From Actinomadura syzygii (GTDB taxonomy: Bacteria > Actinomycetota > Actinomycetes > Streptosporangiales > Streptosporangiaceae), in contig NZ_VSFF01000014.1 in assembly GCF_008085905.1 (NCBI RefSeq), forward strand, positions 124,001 to 188,000: a stretch of DNA of 64,000 bases, read 5' to 3'. Below are positions 8,401-16,584 of the stretch, piece by piece. A program made the position numbers and the translations under genes. The first letter of the stretch is position 1; every line of letters begins with the position of its first letter. The notes below the pieces were generated by a model. It was not told where the DNA came from, ran no database searches, and worked only from the letters and a program-made list of their open reading frames with translations.

Positions 8401-8898
8401 ATGGACAGGGAGTGGGTGGTCGAGGAGAGCGTCCCCATCGGGACGGACGCGCGGACCGTGTACGCGGCGGTCGCCGATCCGCGCCGGATGGGCGAGTGGA
8501 GCCCCGAGGTCTTCGCCGCCTGGGTGCGCGGGCGGGCGATCAGGCCCGGGACGAGGTTCGTCGGCTTCAACCGGATCTCCTGGCGGGTGTGGTTCACCAC
8601 CTGCCAGGTGACGGTCGCGGTGCCCGGAGAGGCGTTCGCGTTCCGCGTGACCGTCTTCGGGATACCGACGGCGATCTGGGGCTACCGGATCGAGGACATC
8701 GCGGACGACCCGTCCGTGCCCCGCACGCGGCTCACCGAGTACTGGGAGGACCTGCGGCGCGGCGGCCGGGGCGCGGCGTTCGCGTCGCTGCTCGGCAAGG
8801 TGTTCACCGGCGTCCCGGCGGAGCGGCGCGCGGCGGTGAACCGGGCGGGCATGCGCGCCACCCTCGACCGGATCAGGGCGGCGATCGAACGGGCCTGA
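8401..8898 (+). CDS. SRPBCC (START-like) family protein
   Basis: A 165-residue protein of the polyketide cyclase/Bet v 1-like fold. The start MDREWVVEESVPIGTDARTV leads into the first helix DPRRMGEWSPEVF, a hallmark of SRPBCC proteins. It is followed by alternating beta-strands (GTRFVGFNRI, FRVTVFGIPTAIWGYRI, TRLTEYWED) and a long C-terminal helix. These proteins bind hydrophobic ligands; no catalytic residue can be assigned. ATG 8401 has GGGAGG about 10 nt upstream; an in-frame GTG at 8383 is possible but has no site. It follows the HD gene by 33 bp and may be co-transcribed. Confidence 0.75.
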   Translation: MDREWVVEESVPIGTDARTVYAAVADPRRMGEWSPEVFAAWVRGRAIRPGTRFVGFNRISWRVWFTTCQVTVAVPGEAFAFRVTVFGIPTAIWGYRIEDIADDPSVPRTRLTEYWEDLRRGGRGAAFASLLGKVFTGVPAERRAAVNRAGMRATLDRIRAAIERA

Positions 8899-9016
8899 CC
8901 TGCGTCGACGTCGGCGCCGCCGTGAACGTCAGGCGGACCGAATAAGCTGTCTCCTTCGCCCCTTCGGGGTGCCGGGGACGTTCTCCGGCCACGCACACGC
9001 GCGAGGAGCAGCCTGC

Positions 9017-11503
9017 ATGTCGTCCCAGGTCAACGGTCGGCCGACCGGTCCAGGCGGCACGGTGAAGGATCGCGAGATCGCCGCCGAGCAGCGCTACGTC
9101 GACACGGCCTACGCCCGGCTCGAGGAGATGCGCGCGGACGCCCAGGCCATGATCCGCGAGGGCTACCGGCAGTCGCTCGCCGGCACCAAGGGCTCCCTGG
9201 TCGACCGGGACGCCATGGTCCACCAGGCGGCGCTGCGCGCCCAGGCGCTGGACGTCGCCGACGACGGCCTCGTGTTCGGCCGCCTCGACCTCGCGCCCGG
9301 CGAACTCGGGACCGGCGAGACCCGCTACATCGGCCGGATCGGCGTGCGCACCAGCGAGCACGACTCGCTCGTGATCGACTGGCGGGCGCCCGCCGCCGAG
9401 GACTTCTACCGCGCCACCCCGGAGGACCCGCGCGGCGTCGTCCGCCGCCGCGTCCTGCACTCGCGCGGGCACACCGTCGTCGACCTGGAGGACGACCTCC
9501 TCGACCCGGACGCCGCCGACGGCATGACGATCGTCGGCGACGGCGCGTTCCTCGCCTCCCTCGCCCGCGCCCGCGAGGGCGCGATGCGCGACATCGTCGC
9601 GACGATCCAGCGCGAGCAGGACGAGGTGATCCGCGCCCCCGTCGACGGGACGGTCCTCGTCCGCGGCGCGCCCGGCACCGGCAAGACGGCCGTGGCGCTG
9701 CACCGCGTCGCCTACCTGCTGTTCCGGCACCGCCGCCGGTTCGGCTCGCGGGGCGTGCTGGTCGTCGGCCCGAACCCGCGCTTCACCGCCTACATCGAGC
9801 GGGTGCTGCCGTCCCTCGGCGAGGGCTCGGCGGCGCTGCGCTCGCTCGGCGACCTGGTGGAGGGCGCGACGGCGGCCGTCCACGACCCGCCGCGGCTCGC
9901 CCGCGCCAAGGGCGCGGAGGCGATGGCGACGGTGCTGCGGCGCGCCGTGGCCGACCACGCGCCGGGCGCGCCGGACGAGCTGCGCGTCGTGTTCAAGGGC
10001 GTCGTCGTCCGGCTCGACCGGCCCCGCCTCGACCGGATCAGGAACGAGGTCCACCGGCGGAGCCGGGGCAGCGTCAACGCCGCCCGCGGCCGGGCCGCCA
10101 CGATGCTCCTGGACGCCCTCTGGCGGCGCTTCACCGACGTCGGCGGCCCGGAGGCGGCCGAGGCGGCGGAGGGCGCCGAGGCGGGCCTGTGGAACGCGAT
10201 CCTCGCCGCCGACGGCCTCGCCGCGCTCGACGAGGAGCCGACGCGCACCGGCGGCGGGGGCGGCGACCCGAAGCGCGAGCAGTTCGACGCCCGCGTCCGC
10301 GAGCAGCGCGCGTTCACCGACTTCCTGGTCGCCTGGTGGCCGCTGCGCCGCCCGCTGGACGTGCTGCGCTCGCTCGCCGACCCGGCCCGGCTGCGCCGCG
10401 CCGCCGGCCGCGACCTCGACCGCGCCGACGTCGACGCGCTCGCCGCGTCCTGGGCCGCGGACGCCCCGCTCAGCTACCAGGACGTCGCCCTCCTCGACGA
10501 GCTCGACGCGCTGCTCGGGTCGCCGCCGCGGCCGTCCGCGCGCCGCCGCGCCGCCGCCGAGGACGACCCGTTCGTCGTGGACGGCGTCAACATCATCACC
10601 GGCGAGGAGGTCGCCGACGACACGTGGGAGCCCGAGATGCAGGAGCTCACCACGTCCATGGAGCGGCTCGAACGGTCCCGGCGGGTGGACGACGGCGTGG
10701 TCGAGGAGCGTCCCGAGTACGCGCACATCGTCGTCGACGAGGCGCAGGACCTCTCCCCCATGCAGTGGCGGATGCTCGGCCGCCGGGGCCGCCAGGCCAG
10801 CTGGACGATCGTCGAGGACCCGGCCCAGAGCGCCTGGGAGGACCTCGCCGCCGCCCGCCGGGCGATGGAGGCGGCACTCGGCGGGGAGCGCCCGTCGTCG
10901 AAGTCCCGGCGGCGGCGCGGCGGCGGGCGCAGGCCGGCCAAGCCGGCCCCCCGCGCCCGGCACGACTACGAGCTGACGACGAACTACCGCAACTCGACGG
11001 AGATCGCGGCCGTGTCCGCGCGGGTGCTGGCGCTGGCGCTGCCCGAGGCGCGCCCGGCGCGGGCCGTCCGGACGTCGGGCATCGAGCCGGTCGTCCGGGT
11101 CGTCCCCGAGCGCGACCTCGCGGACGCGGCGCGGGCGGCGGCCGAGGAGCTGGTCGGGCAGGTGGAGGGCACGATCGGGGTGATCGTCCCGCTGCCGCCC
11201 GAGGAGTCGGGCGGGCAGCCGAGCCTGTTCGACGCGCCCGCGCCCGCCGAGCCCGGCGCCGCGTGGACGCAGGCCGCCCTCGCCCGGATCGGCGCCGGGC
11301 TGCCGGAGCGCGTGCAGGTGCTGAACGTCCTGGAGGCGAAGGGCCTGGAGTTCGACGCGGCCGTGATCGTCGCGCCGGAGACGGTGGCCGCGCAGTCGCC
11401 GCGCGGGCTGCGCGTGCTGTACGTGGCGGTGTCGCGGGCGACGCAGCGGCTGACCGTCCTCACCGCCGACCCGAAGTGGAGCGGCACCCTCCTGGAGGAC
11501 TGA
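9017..11503 (+). CDS. helD: HelD-type RNA polymerase-associated ATPase
   Basis: An 828-residue superfamily 1 helicase-like motor of the HelD/HelR group, which binds RNA polymerase and removes it from stalled or drug-bound complexes. An N-terminal alpha-helical coiled segment (EQRYVDTAYARLEEM) corresponds to the secondary-channel arm. Walker A is GAPGTGKTAVALHR near residue 218, Walker B/motif II is IVVDEAQDLSPMQWRML near residue 573, and later motifs include LTTNYRNS, VLNVLEAKGLEFDA and LYVAVSRATQRL. The architecture and size match the actinobacterial class II proteins. The start has GAGGAG 8 nt upstream. HelR relatives confer intrinsic rifamycin tolerance, but no rifamycin-associated promoter element was recognised upstream here. 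Confidence 0.88.
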   Translation: MSSQVNGRPTGPGGTVKDREIAAEQRYVDTAYARLEEMRADAQAMIREGYRQSLAGTKGSLVDRDAMVHQAALRAQALDVADDGLVFGRLDLAPGELGTGETRYIGRIGVRTSEHDSLVIDWRAPAAEDFYRATPEDPRGVVRRRVLHSRGHTVVDLEDDLLDPDAADGMTIVGDGAFLASLARAREGAMRDIVATIQREQDEVIRAPVDGTVLVRGAPGTGKTAVALHRVAYLLFRHRRRFGSRGVLVVGPNPRFTAYIERVLPSLGEGSAALRSLGDLVEGATAAVHDPPRLARAKGAEAMATVLRRAVADHAPGAPDELRVVFKGVVVRLDRPRLDRIRNEVHRRSRGSVNAARGRAATMLLDALWRRFTDVGGPEAAEAAEGAEAGLWNAILAADGLAALDEEPTRTGGGGGDPKREQFDARVREQRAFTDFLVAWWPLRRPLDVLRSLADPARLRRAAGRDLDRADVDALAASWAADAPLSYQDVALLDELDALLGSPPRPSARRRAAAEDDPFVVDGVNIITGEEVADDTWEPEMQELTTSMERLERSRRVDDGVVEERPEYAHIVVDEAQDLSPMQWRMLGRRGRQASWTIVEDPAQSAWEDLAAARRAMEAALGGERPSSKSRRRRGGGRRPAKPAPRARHDYELTTNYRNSTEIAAVSARVLALALPEARPARAVRTSGIEPVVRVVPERDLADAARAAAEELVGQVEGTIGVIVPLPPEESGGQPSLFDAPAPAEPGAAWTQAALARIGAGLPERVQVLNVLEAKGLEFDAAVIVAPETVAAQSPRGLRVLYVAVSRATQRLTVLTADPKWSGTLLED

Positions 11504-11575
11504 GCAGGAACTGAGCTACGCCCTCAGCGGATCCGCCGACGGCAGATTTGTCTGGGACGGCGGGAAGCCCGTCCC

Positions 11576-11581
11576 TACCGT
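11576..11581 (+). promoter_or_regulatory. Candidate -10 hexamer, leaderless hydrolase transcript
   Basis: TACCGT lies 6 nt before the ATG at 11588 with no ribosome binding site between, matching the TANNNT spacing of leaderless actinobacterial mRNAs. Confidence 0.4.
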
Positions 11582-11587
11582 CGCCTC

Positions 11588-12301
11588 ATGGACGTCACCA
11601 AGCTGCACCCGCGCCTCCACCACCTCCGCTTCGCCGTCGGCCACGCCTACCTCTGGGACACCCCGGACGGACTGACCCTGATCGACAGCGGCCTCCCCGG
11701 CTCCGCCCCGGACATCGCGAACGCCGTCCGCGGCCTCGGACGCGACACGTCCGAGGTGCGGCGGCTCGTCCTCACCCACTTCCACGAGGACCACGTCGGC
11801 TCCGCCGCCGCCGTCGCCGCCTGGGGCGACGTCGAGGTCCTCGCGCACCGCGCGGACGCCCCGTTCATCCGCGGCGACGAGCCGGGCCCGCCGCCGAAGC
11901 TGCTCGACTGGGAGCGTCCCATCTTCGACCAGGTGCAGGCGGGCCTCGCCGGGACGCCTCAGCCGGAGCCCGTCCGCGTCGACCGCGAACTGGACGACGG
12001 CGACCTGATCGACCTCGGCGGCGGCACGCACGCCGTCGCGGTGGCCGCGCCCGGCCACACGCCGGGCAGTGTCGCGGTCCACGTCCCGGACGAGCGCGTC
12101 CTGTTCACCGGCGACACCGTCGCCCGGCTGGAGGACGGCCGGGTCATCCTCGGCGTCTTCAACTGCGATCCTCCGCTCGCGGCGGAGACGTTCGTCCGGC
12201 TCGCCGCGCTGGACGCCGACATCGCCTGCTTCGGCCACGGCGAGCCCGTCACCGGGGACGCCTCCGCTCGGCTGCGGACGGCGGCCCGAGCCGGGGGATG
12301 A
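11588..12301 (+). CDS. Metallo-beta-lactamase-fold hydrolase
   Basis: A 237-residue MBL-fold hydrolase. The zinc-binding signature HxHxDH is present as LTHFHEDHVGS near residue 60. The later metal ligands lie in PGHTPGSVAVH, in FTGDTVARL (bridging Asp) and in CFGHGEPV. The sequence begins with a glyoxalase II/SoxH-like strand pattern (HHLRFAVGHAYLWDTPDGLTL). Family members hydrolyse thioesters, phosphodiesters or lactones; the substrate here is not predictable. The TetR regulator at 12374 is on the same strand 72 bp downstream. Its operators lie in that gap, so the hydrolase is upstream of, not controlled from, them. Confidence 0.82.
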   Translation: MDVTKLHPRLHHLRFAVGHAYLWDTPDGLTLIDSGLPGSAPDIANAVRGLGRDTSEVRRLVLTHFHEDHVGSAAAVAAWGDVEVLAHRADAPFIRGDEPGPPPKLLDWERPIFDQVQAGLAGTPQPEPVRVDRELDDGDLIDLGGGTHAVAVAAPGHTPGSVAVHVPDERVLFTGDTVARLEDGRVILGVFNCDPPLAAETFVRLAALDADIACFGHGEPVTGDASARLRTAARAGG

Positions 12302-12319
12302 GATCCCGTCCGGCCGGGT

Positions 12320-12365
12320 TACTCTGACGTCGTCCCGTTAACGGACATCGTCCCTTTTGACGGAC
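12320..12365 (+). promoter_or_regulatory. Promoter -10 and paired operators of the TetR gene at 12374
   Basis: A TACTCT hexamer (12320-12325) is followed by GTCCCGTTAACGGAC (12332-12346), whose core CCGTTAACGG is a perfect palindrome. A related copy, GTCCCTTTTGACGGAC (12350-12365), comes 3 nt later. Both share GTCCC...ACGGAC arms. Their position over the expected transcription start and just before the TetR start suggests autorepression. The function is inferred. Confidence 0.55.
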
Positions 12366-12373
12366 GGAGATCG

Positions 12374-13015
12374 ATGAGCGGCCGGAATCCCGCGCCCAGG
12401 CGCAGCTACGGCGGCCGTTCGGCCGAGGAGCGCCGTGCCGAGCGGCGGGAGCGCCTGCTGGCCGCCGGCCTGGAACTGTTCGGCACCCGCGGCTACGCCG
12501 CCACGTCCATCGAACGGCTGTGCGCGACGGCGAGCGTGTCCACCCGCAACTTCTACGAGGAGTTCTCCGGTCGCGAGGAGCTGCTCACGGCGCTGCACCG
12601 CGACATCAACGAGCGCGCCGCCGAGGCCCTGACCGGCGCGTACGCCGACGCGGCGGGCTCCGACCTCGCGACGCGGGTGGAGCACGCCGTCCGCGCGTTC
12701 ATCACCGTCACCGCCAGCGACCCGCGCTGGGCGCGCATCGCGTTCGTCGAGGTCATCGGGGTGAGCGCCGGGCTCGAACGGCACCGCCAGACCTGGCGCG
12801 GCCGGTGGGAGGACGCCCTCCTCGCGATGACCCGCGAGGCCGTCGACCGGGGCGAGGCGGTCGACCGCGACTACCGCCTCACCATGATCGCCGTGATCGG
12901 CGCGGTGAACAACCTCGTCCACCACTGGTCCGCCCGCGACCAGGACATCCCCCTGAACGACGTCACCGCCGAACTGACCCGCCTCATCTTCGCCGTGCTC
13001 ACCCAGGCCGACTAG
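12374..13015 (+). CDS. TetR/AcrR-family transcriptional regulator
   Basis: A 213-residue one-component repressor. A basic N-terminus precedes the TetR DNA-binding domain: helix 1 in LLAAGLELFGTRGYAATSIE, and the recognition helix around LCATASVSTRNFYEEFSGREE, with the FY and F aromatic pattern typical of the family. The C-terminal ligand domain is helical (residues 75-210) and unrelated enough that no ligand can be named. GGAG lies 6 nt before the start. Palindromic operators immediately upstream suggest autoregulation. The TAG stop shares a CTAG with the TAG of the convergent GT2 gene. Confidence 0.88.
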   Translation: MSGRNPAPRRSYGGRSAEERRAERRERLLAAGLELFGTRGYAATSIERLCATASVSTRNFYEEFSGREELLTALHRDINERAAEALTGAYADAAGSDLATRVEHAVRAFITVTASDPRWARIAFVEVIGVSAGLERHRQTWRGRWEDALLAMTREAVDRGEAVDRDYRLTMIAVIGAVNNLVHHWSARDQDIPLNDVTAELTRLIFAVLTQAD

Positions 13016-13893
13016 ATGATGGGTGGGCGGCCTGTTCTCGTCATGCGCCAGGCGGTTCCGTAGGAGATCGGACGGCGCGGGCCCGCCGGCTTGCGCCAGC
13101 CTTCCAGGAAGCCCTTGAACCACGGCTTGAGCGCGCTCGGACGGCGTTCCCGCAGGACCGTCATGCCGATCCACACCGTCAGGTAAGTGAAGGCGAGCGG
13201 CCAGGGCAGGTTGCGGCGCGCGAGCCACACGCGGTTGCGCGCGTTGTAGCGGTAGAACATGTCGTGCCGCGTCGGCAGCACGGACGGGTGGAACATCACC
13301 GCCGAGGCGTCGTACACGATGCGGTAGCCCGCGTTGAGGATCTGCCAGGCGAGGTCGGTCTCCTCGTGGGCGTAGAAGAAGTCCTCGGGGAGGCCGCCGC
13401 CCTCCTCGTAGGCGGCGCGCCGGATCGCGCACGCGCCGCCGAGGAAGGTGGTGACCGGCGACGAGCGCTCCGGGTCGCCGGCGCGCAGCCTCGGAACGTG
13501 CCTGCGCTCGCCGCGCCCGCCCTCGGGGTCGCGGACGCGGAACGACACGGCGCCGAGGTCGGGCTCGGCGGAGAACCGGTCGCGCAGGTGGGCGCCGAGC
13601 CGGGTGGAGCGGTACCAGCCGTCGTCGTCCAGGAACAGGATCACGTCGCCGCAGGACGCCGCCACGCCGCGGTTGCGTCCGGCCGGGATGCCGACGTTCT
13701 TCGGCAGGGACAGGGTCTTGACGCGCTCGTCGTCGAACGGCGCCGCGTCCGCGCGGTCGCCGACGGGGTCGGCGCCGTTGCCGACGAGGACGACCTCGAC
13801 CTCCACGTGCTCCTGCTCCAGGGCGCTCCGGACGGCGCGGGCCAGCTCGTCCGGACGGTTGCCCATGGTGAGCACGACCACGCTCAGCTTCAC
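13012..13893 (-). CDS. GT2-family glycosyltransferase (polyol-phosphate cluster)
   Basis: A 293-residue GT-A enzyme with an N-terminal nucleotide-binding strand KLSVVVLTMGNRPDEL, the metal-binding acidic triad in DVILFLDDDGWYRS, and the acceptor motif FFYAHEETDLAWQILNAGY, where the ED/ET-like acid is the usual catalytic base. The C-terminal segment LAFTYLTVWIGMTVL could associate with the membrane. The start is GTG 13893, which overlaps the stop of the upstream CDP-alcohol phosphotransferase as GTGA. This fixes it as the last gene of a five-gene operon. It probably adds a sugar to the lipid or polymer made by the phosphotransferase. Its TAG stop interlocks with the TetR stop in one CTAG. Confidence 0.87.
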   Translation of the reverse strand: MKLSVVVLTMGNRPDELARAVRSALEQEHVEVEVVLVGNGADPVGDRADAAPFDDERVKTLSLPKNVGIPAGRNRGVAASCGDVILFLDDDGWYRSTRLGAHLRDRFSAEPDLGAVSFRVRDPEGGRGERRHVPRLRAGDPERSSPVTTFLGGACAIRRAAYEEGGGLPEDFFYAHEETDLAWQILNAGYRIVYDASAVMFHPSVLPTRHDMFYRYNARNRVWLARRNLPWPLAFTYLTVWIGMTVLRERRPSALKPWFKGFLEGWRKPAGPRRPISYGTAWRMTRTGRPPII

Positions 13894-14765
13894 TTCAGCC
13901 TCCGCGAGGCGAGGATGCTGACCAGGTGCAGCAGCGTCTGCACGACGGCGACCGCCGCGACGGCGACCATCAGCACCCGGACCGCGACCGGGTCGTCCGC
14001 ACCGGTCAGCGCGTCGATCGCGGCGGCGGCGACGATCAGCAGCGACAGCTCGACCGCGCCGATGATCCGGTGGAAGCGCAGCATGGACGCCGCCTGCCGG
14101 GCCAGCGCGATGCCGGTGGAGCGGGGCCGCAGCGCCCGGTCGCCGCCGGACGGGTCGGCGGGCAGGCCCGACTTCGCCCGCGCGACGACGACGTTGTCGG
14201 TCTCGGCCTTGATCAGCGCGGCGCCGAGCGCGGCGACGAGGCCGAGCTCGGCCCAGCCGCCGTTGCGCCAGCCGCCCTGCGCCATGAACCCGAGCCCGAC
14301 GAGCAGCGACACCTCGGACAGGTAGTGGCCGATCCGGTCGAGGAACACCCCGGCGACCGACGTCCGGCGCAGGTAGCGGGCGACCTCGCCGTCCACGCAG
14401 TCGAGCAGCAGGTACACCTGGATCAGCACGGCGCCGCCGATCGCCGTCCACAGCGGGTCGACCGGCAGCGACACCACGAGCCCCGCCACGACGCCGCTCG
14501 CCATCATCAGGTAGGTGAGCTGGTTGGGGCTGAACCCGAGGCGCAGCGCGATCCACGCGAAGTACGGGGACAGGTCGCGCATGTAGAGGCGCCCGGCCCA
14601 GTGCTCCTCGTTCCGCCGGTCCTTCAGGCCGGGCGGCTGCCCGTACCGGCGGATGTCGGCGACGGACGCGCCCTTGCGGTGCGGCCGGTCGTCACCGGGG
14701 GCCTCGCCGGGGGGTTCCGGGGAGCCGCTCCGCCCGGGGCTCTCAGCCTCCATGGGCCTGGACAT
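13890..14765 (-). CDS. CDP-alcohol phosphatidyltransferase family membrane enzyme with altered catalytic motif
   Basis: A 291-residue polytopic enzyme that should transfer a phospho-alcohol from a CDP-linked donor. After a 45-residue polar N-terminus there are about six transmembrane helices. The family motif DxxDGxxAR-x8-G-x3-D-x3-D appears at residues 122-147 as DCVDGEVAR, then G139 and D143, but the last aspartate is histidine (H147). That aspartate is normally the proposed catalytic base, so the reaction or mechanism may differ. The start at 14765 overlaps the end of the dehydrogenase gene by 23 bp; ATG 14753 is an alternative. The stop overlaps the next start as GTGA. Donor and acceptor are unknown; neighbours suggest CDP-glycerol-like or other CDP-polyol chemistry. 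Confidence 0.85.
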   Translation of the reverse strand: MSRPMEAESPGRSGSPEPPGEAPGDDRPHRKGASVADIRRYGQPPGLKDRRNEEHWAGRLYMRDLSPYFAWIALRLGFSPNQLTYLMMASGVVAGLVVSLPVDPLWTAIGGAVLIQVYLLLDCVDGEVARYLRRTSVAGVFLDRIGHYLSEVSLLVGLGFMAQGGWRNGGWAELGLVAALGAALIKAETDNVVVARAKSGLPADPSGGDRALRPRSTGIALARQAASMLRFHRIIGAVELSLLIVAAAAIDALTGADDPVAVRVLMVAVAAVAVVQTLLHLVSILASRRLK

Positions 14766-15816
14766 ACTCTTCCACCGCCTTGAGGGTCGCGCCCTTGTCG
14801 AGGCCGAGGTATTCCAAGATCGTAAAGCGGCCGGGCCGGGTCCGGGGGGCGAACAGCACGGCGTCCGCGAACTGGTCGGTCGAGAGCCCGATGTCGGCCG
14901 GGAAGCGGGGCAGGCCGTGCCGACCGAGGCAGGCGAGGATCTCGGCGAGCCGCTCGGCGCCCTGCCCGAGGTGGGTGGCGCGCAGGTGGTAGCAGAACGC
15001 GGCGCCGAGCCCGGCCAGCTCGCCGTGGTTCGCGGCGTCCGGGTAGAGCTGGTCGATGGCGTGCAGGATCTCGTGGTCGCCGCCGCTCGCCGGACGGGAG
15101 TCGCCCGCGAACGACATCGCCATCCCGGACAGGACGAGCCCCTCCGCGAGGACGGTGAGGAACCGGTCCGAGTCGATCGAGCCGGGCTGGTGCAGCAGCG
15201 CCTCCGCCGCGGTGCGCGCCACGGTGAGCGCCATCCGGTCGACGCGCTCGCCGCACTCCTCGGCGGCGAGCAGCCAGTCGTCCACGGCGGAGAAGTTGCT
15301 GACCACGTCCCCGATCCCGGCGCGGACGAGCCGGGGCGGCGCGGCGTGCACGTAGTCGAGGTCGACGACCATCGCCAGCGGCATCACCACGCCGAACGAG
15401 CCCTTGCCCTTGTCGTGGACGAGCGACGCGACCGGCGAGCAGATGCCGTCGTGCGAGAGGTTCGTCGCGACCGACACCATGGGGATGCCGGACAGCGTGG
15501 CCGCGTACTTGGTGGCGTCGATCGTCCGGCCGCCGCCGATCCCGACGACGGCCTCGTACGATCCGCCGCGCAGCTTCGTGCCGAGGTCGACGGCCGCGTC
15601 CACGGTGCCGCCGTCGACCTGGAACACGTCGCATTCGGCGAGGGACGGCCGGACGTGCTCGGCGATCTGGTCGCCCTGCCCGCGGCCGACCGCGATCGCG
15701 ACCCGCCCCTCGGTGGCGATCCGCTTGTCGGCGAGCAGGTCGCCGAGGGCGGCGACGGCGCCGCGCCGCACGTCGATGGAGAGCGGCGCGTTCAGCATCC
15801 GCGTCAGCAGGGGCAT
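14743..15816 (-). CDS. Glycerol-1-phosphate dehydrogenase-like, metal-dependent polyol(-phosphate) dehydrogenase
   Basis: A 357-residue protein of the iron/zinc alcohol dehydrogenase superfamily, closest in layout to archaeal EgsA and Bacillus AraM glycerol-1-phosphate dehydrogenases. The NAD(P)-binding loop VGIGGGRTIDATKYAA is at residues 91-106, SHDGICSP at 121-128, and the three metal ligands can be placed at D170 (GIGDVVSN), H248 (PASGGDHEILH) and H264 (ANHGELAG). These are the G1PDH-type positions. It would reduce a keto-polyol phosphate, such as dihydroxyacetone phosphate, to a polyol phosphate. AGGAGG lies 3 nt before the ATG. It sits between the LicC-like cytidylyltransferase (36 bp upstream) and the CDP-alcohol transferase, implying its product is activated as a CDP derivative. 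The substrate is not proven. Confidence 0.83.
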   Translation of the reverse strand: MPLLTRMLNAPLSIDVRRGAVAALGDLLADKRIATEGRVAIAVGRGQGDQIAEHVRPSLAECDVFQVDGGTVDAAVDLGTKLRGGSYEAVVGIGGGRTIDATKYAATLSGIPMVSVATNLSHDGICSPVASLVHDKGKGSFGVVMPLAMVVDLDYVHAAPPRLVRAGIGDVVSNFSAVDDWLLAAEECGERVDRMALTVARTAAEALLHQPGSIDSDRFLTVLAEGLVLSGMAMSFAGDSRPASGGDHEILHAIDQLYPDAANHGELAGLGAAFCYHLRATHLGQGAERLAEILACLGRHGLPRFPADIGLSTDQFADAVLFAPRTRPGRFTILEYLGLDKGATLKAVEEYVQAHGG

Positions 15817-15852
15817 GGGCCTCCTCGCTCGGGGTCGCGCGCTTCCGGTCGG

Positions 15853-16584
15853 TCAGTAGCCCTTGGCGATCCGGCGGGCCTTCTCCAGGTCGTCGTGGTT
15901 GTCGACCTCGACCCACTCGACGTCGCCGATCGGCGCGACGCCGATGCGGCCGCCCCGGTTCACGAGCTCCTGGTAGCCGTCCTCGTAGTAGAGGTCGGGG
16001 TCGCGCTCCCAGGTGGCCTTGAGTGCGTCGGCCAGCGGCTCGGCGGCGGCGGGCTCGATGAGCGTGGCGCCGATGTACTCGCCGTTCGCGGTGGAGGGGT
16101 CCATCAGCTTCGTGATGGTCCGCAGGCGGCCCGCCTCGTCGAGGGTGATCTTCATCTCCTCGTCGGCGAGAGTTTTCACATCGTCCACGGCGAGGAGGAT
16201 GTCAGGTCCGCGGCTCGCGAGTAGCGTCTTCTCGACGCTCACGGGATGGACCGTGTCGCCGTTGACCATGAGGACGCCCTTGGAGAAGTGCTCCCGAGCC
16301 AGCCACATGGAGTAGGCGTTGTTCCACTCCTCGGCTTTGTCATTGTGCACGAGCGTGATGGACACGCCGTACCGCTCCTCAAGGGCGGCCTTGCGTTCCT
16401 CCACCGCGTTCGCGCGGTAACCGACGACGATGACGACGTCGGTAAGGCCGACCTCAGCGAGGTTGCCGAGCGCGATGTCCAGGATGGTGGTCTCACCGTC
16501 CACCGGGACAAGGGCCTTGGGCAGCGTGTCGGTGTAGGGCCGCAGCCTCCGGCCCGCGCCCGCCGCCAGCACCATGCCGATCAT
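15853..16584 (-). CDS. LicC-like CTP:phospho-alcohol cytidylyltransferase
   Basis: A 243-residue nucleotidyltransferase. The N-terminal pyrophosphorylase signature LAAGAGRRLRPYTDTLPKAL, the metal-site aspartate in VLMVNGDTVHP, NNAYSMWLAREHF, EMKITLDEAGRL, GEYIGATLIEP and the final VEWVEVDNHDDLEKA match the phosphocholine cytidylyltransferase (LicC) type rather than glucose-1-phosphate thymidylyltransferases. It probably makes a CDP-alcohol from CTP and a phosphorylated alcohol. The ATG at 16584 overlaps the stop of the upstream DUF5941-like gene as ATGA, which decides the start; a purine-rich GAGAGGAAGAGAG precedes it. With the next two genes it forms a make-polyol-phosphate, activate, transfer series. 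Choline as substrate is not excluded. Confidence 0.85.
   Translation of the reverse strand: MIGMVLAAGAGRRLRPYTDTLPKALVPVDGETTILDIALGNLAEVGLTDVVIVVGYRANAVEERKAALEERYGVSITLVHNDKAEEWNNAYSMWLAREHFSKGVLMVNGDTVHPVSVEKTLLASRGPDILLAVDDVKTLADEEMKITLDEAGRLRTITKLMDPSTANGEYIGATLIEPAAAEPLADALKATWERDPDLYYEDGYQELVNRGGRIGVAPIGDVEWVEVDNHDDLEKARRIAKGY

Noticed and set aside
8944..9016. Rifamycin-associated element before helD
   Set aside because: The leader contains CCCCTTCGGGG-type self-complementary runs but not the characteristic element as far as I can recognise it.
11504..11587. Small gene between helD and the MBL hydrolase
   Set aside because: No frame with a ribosome binding site; the 84-bp gap is explained by the hydrolase promoter.
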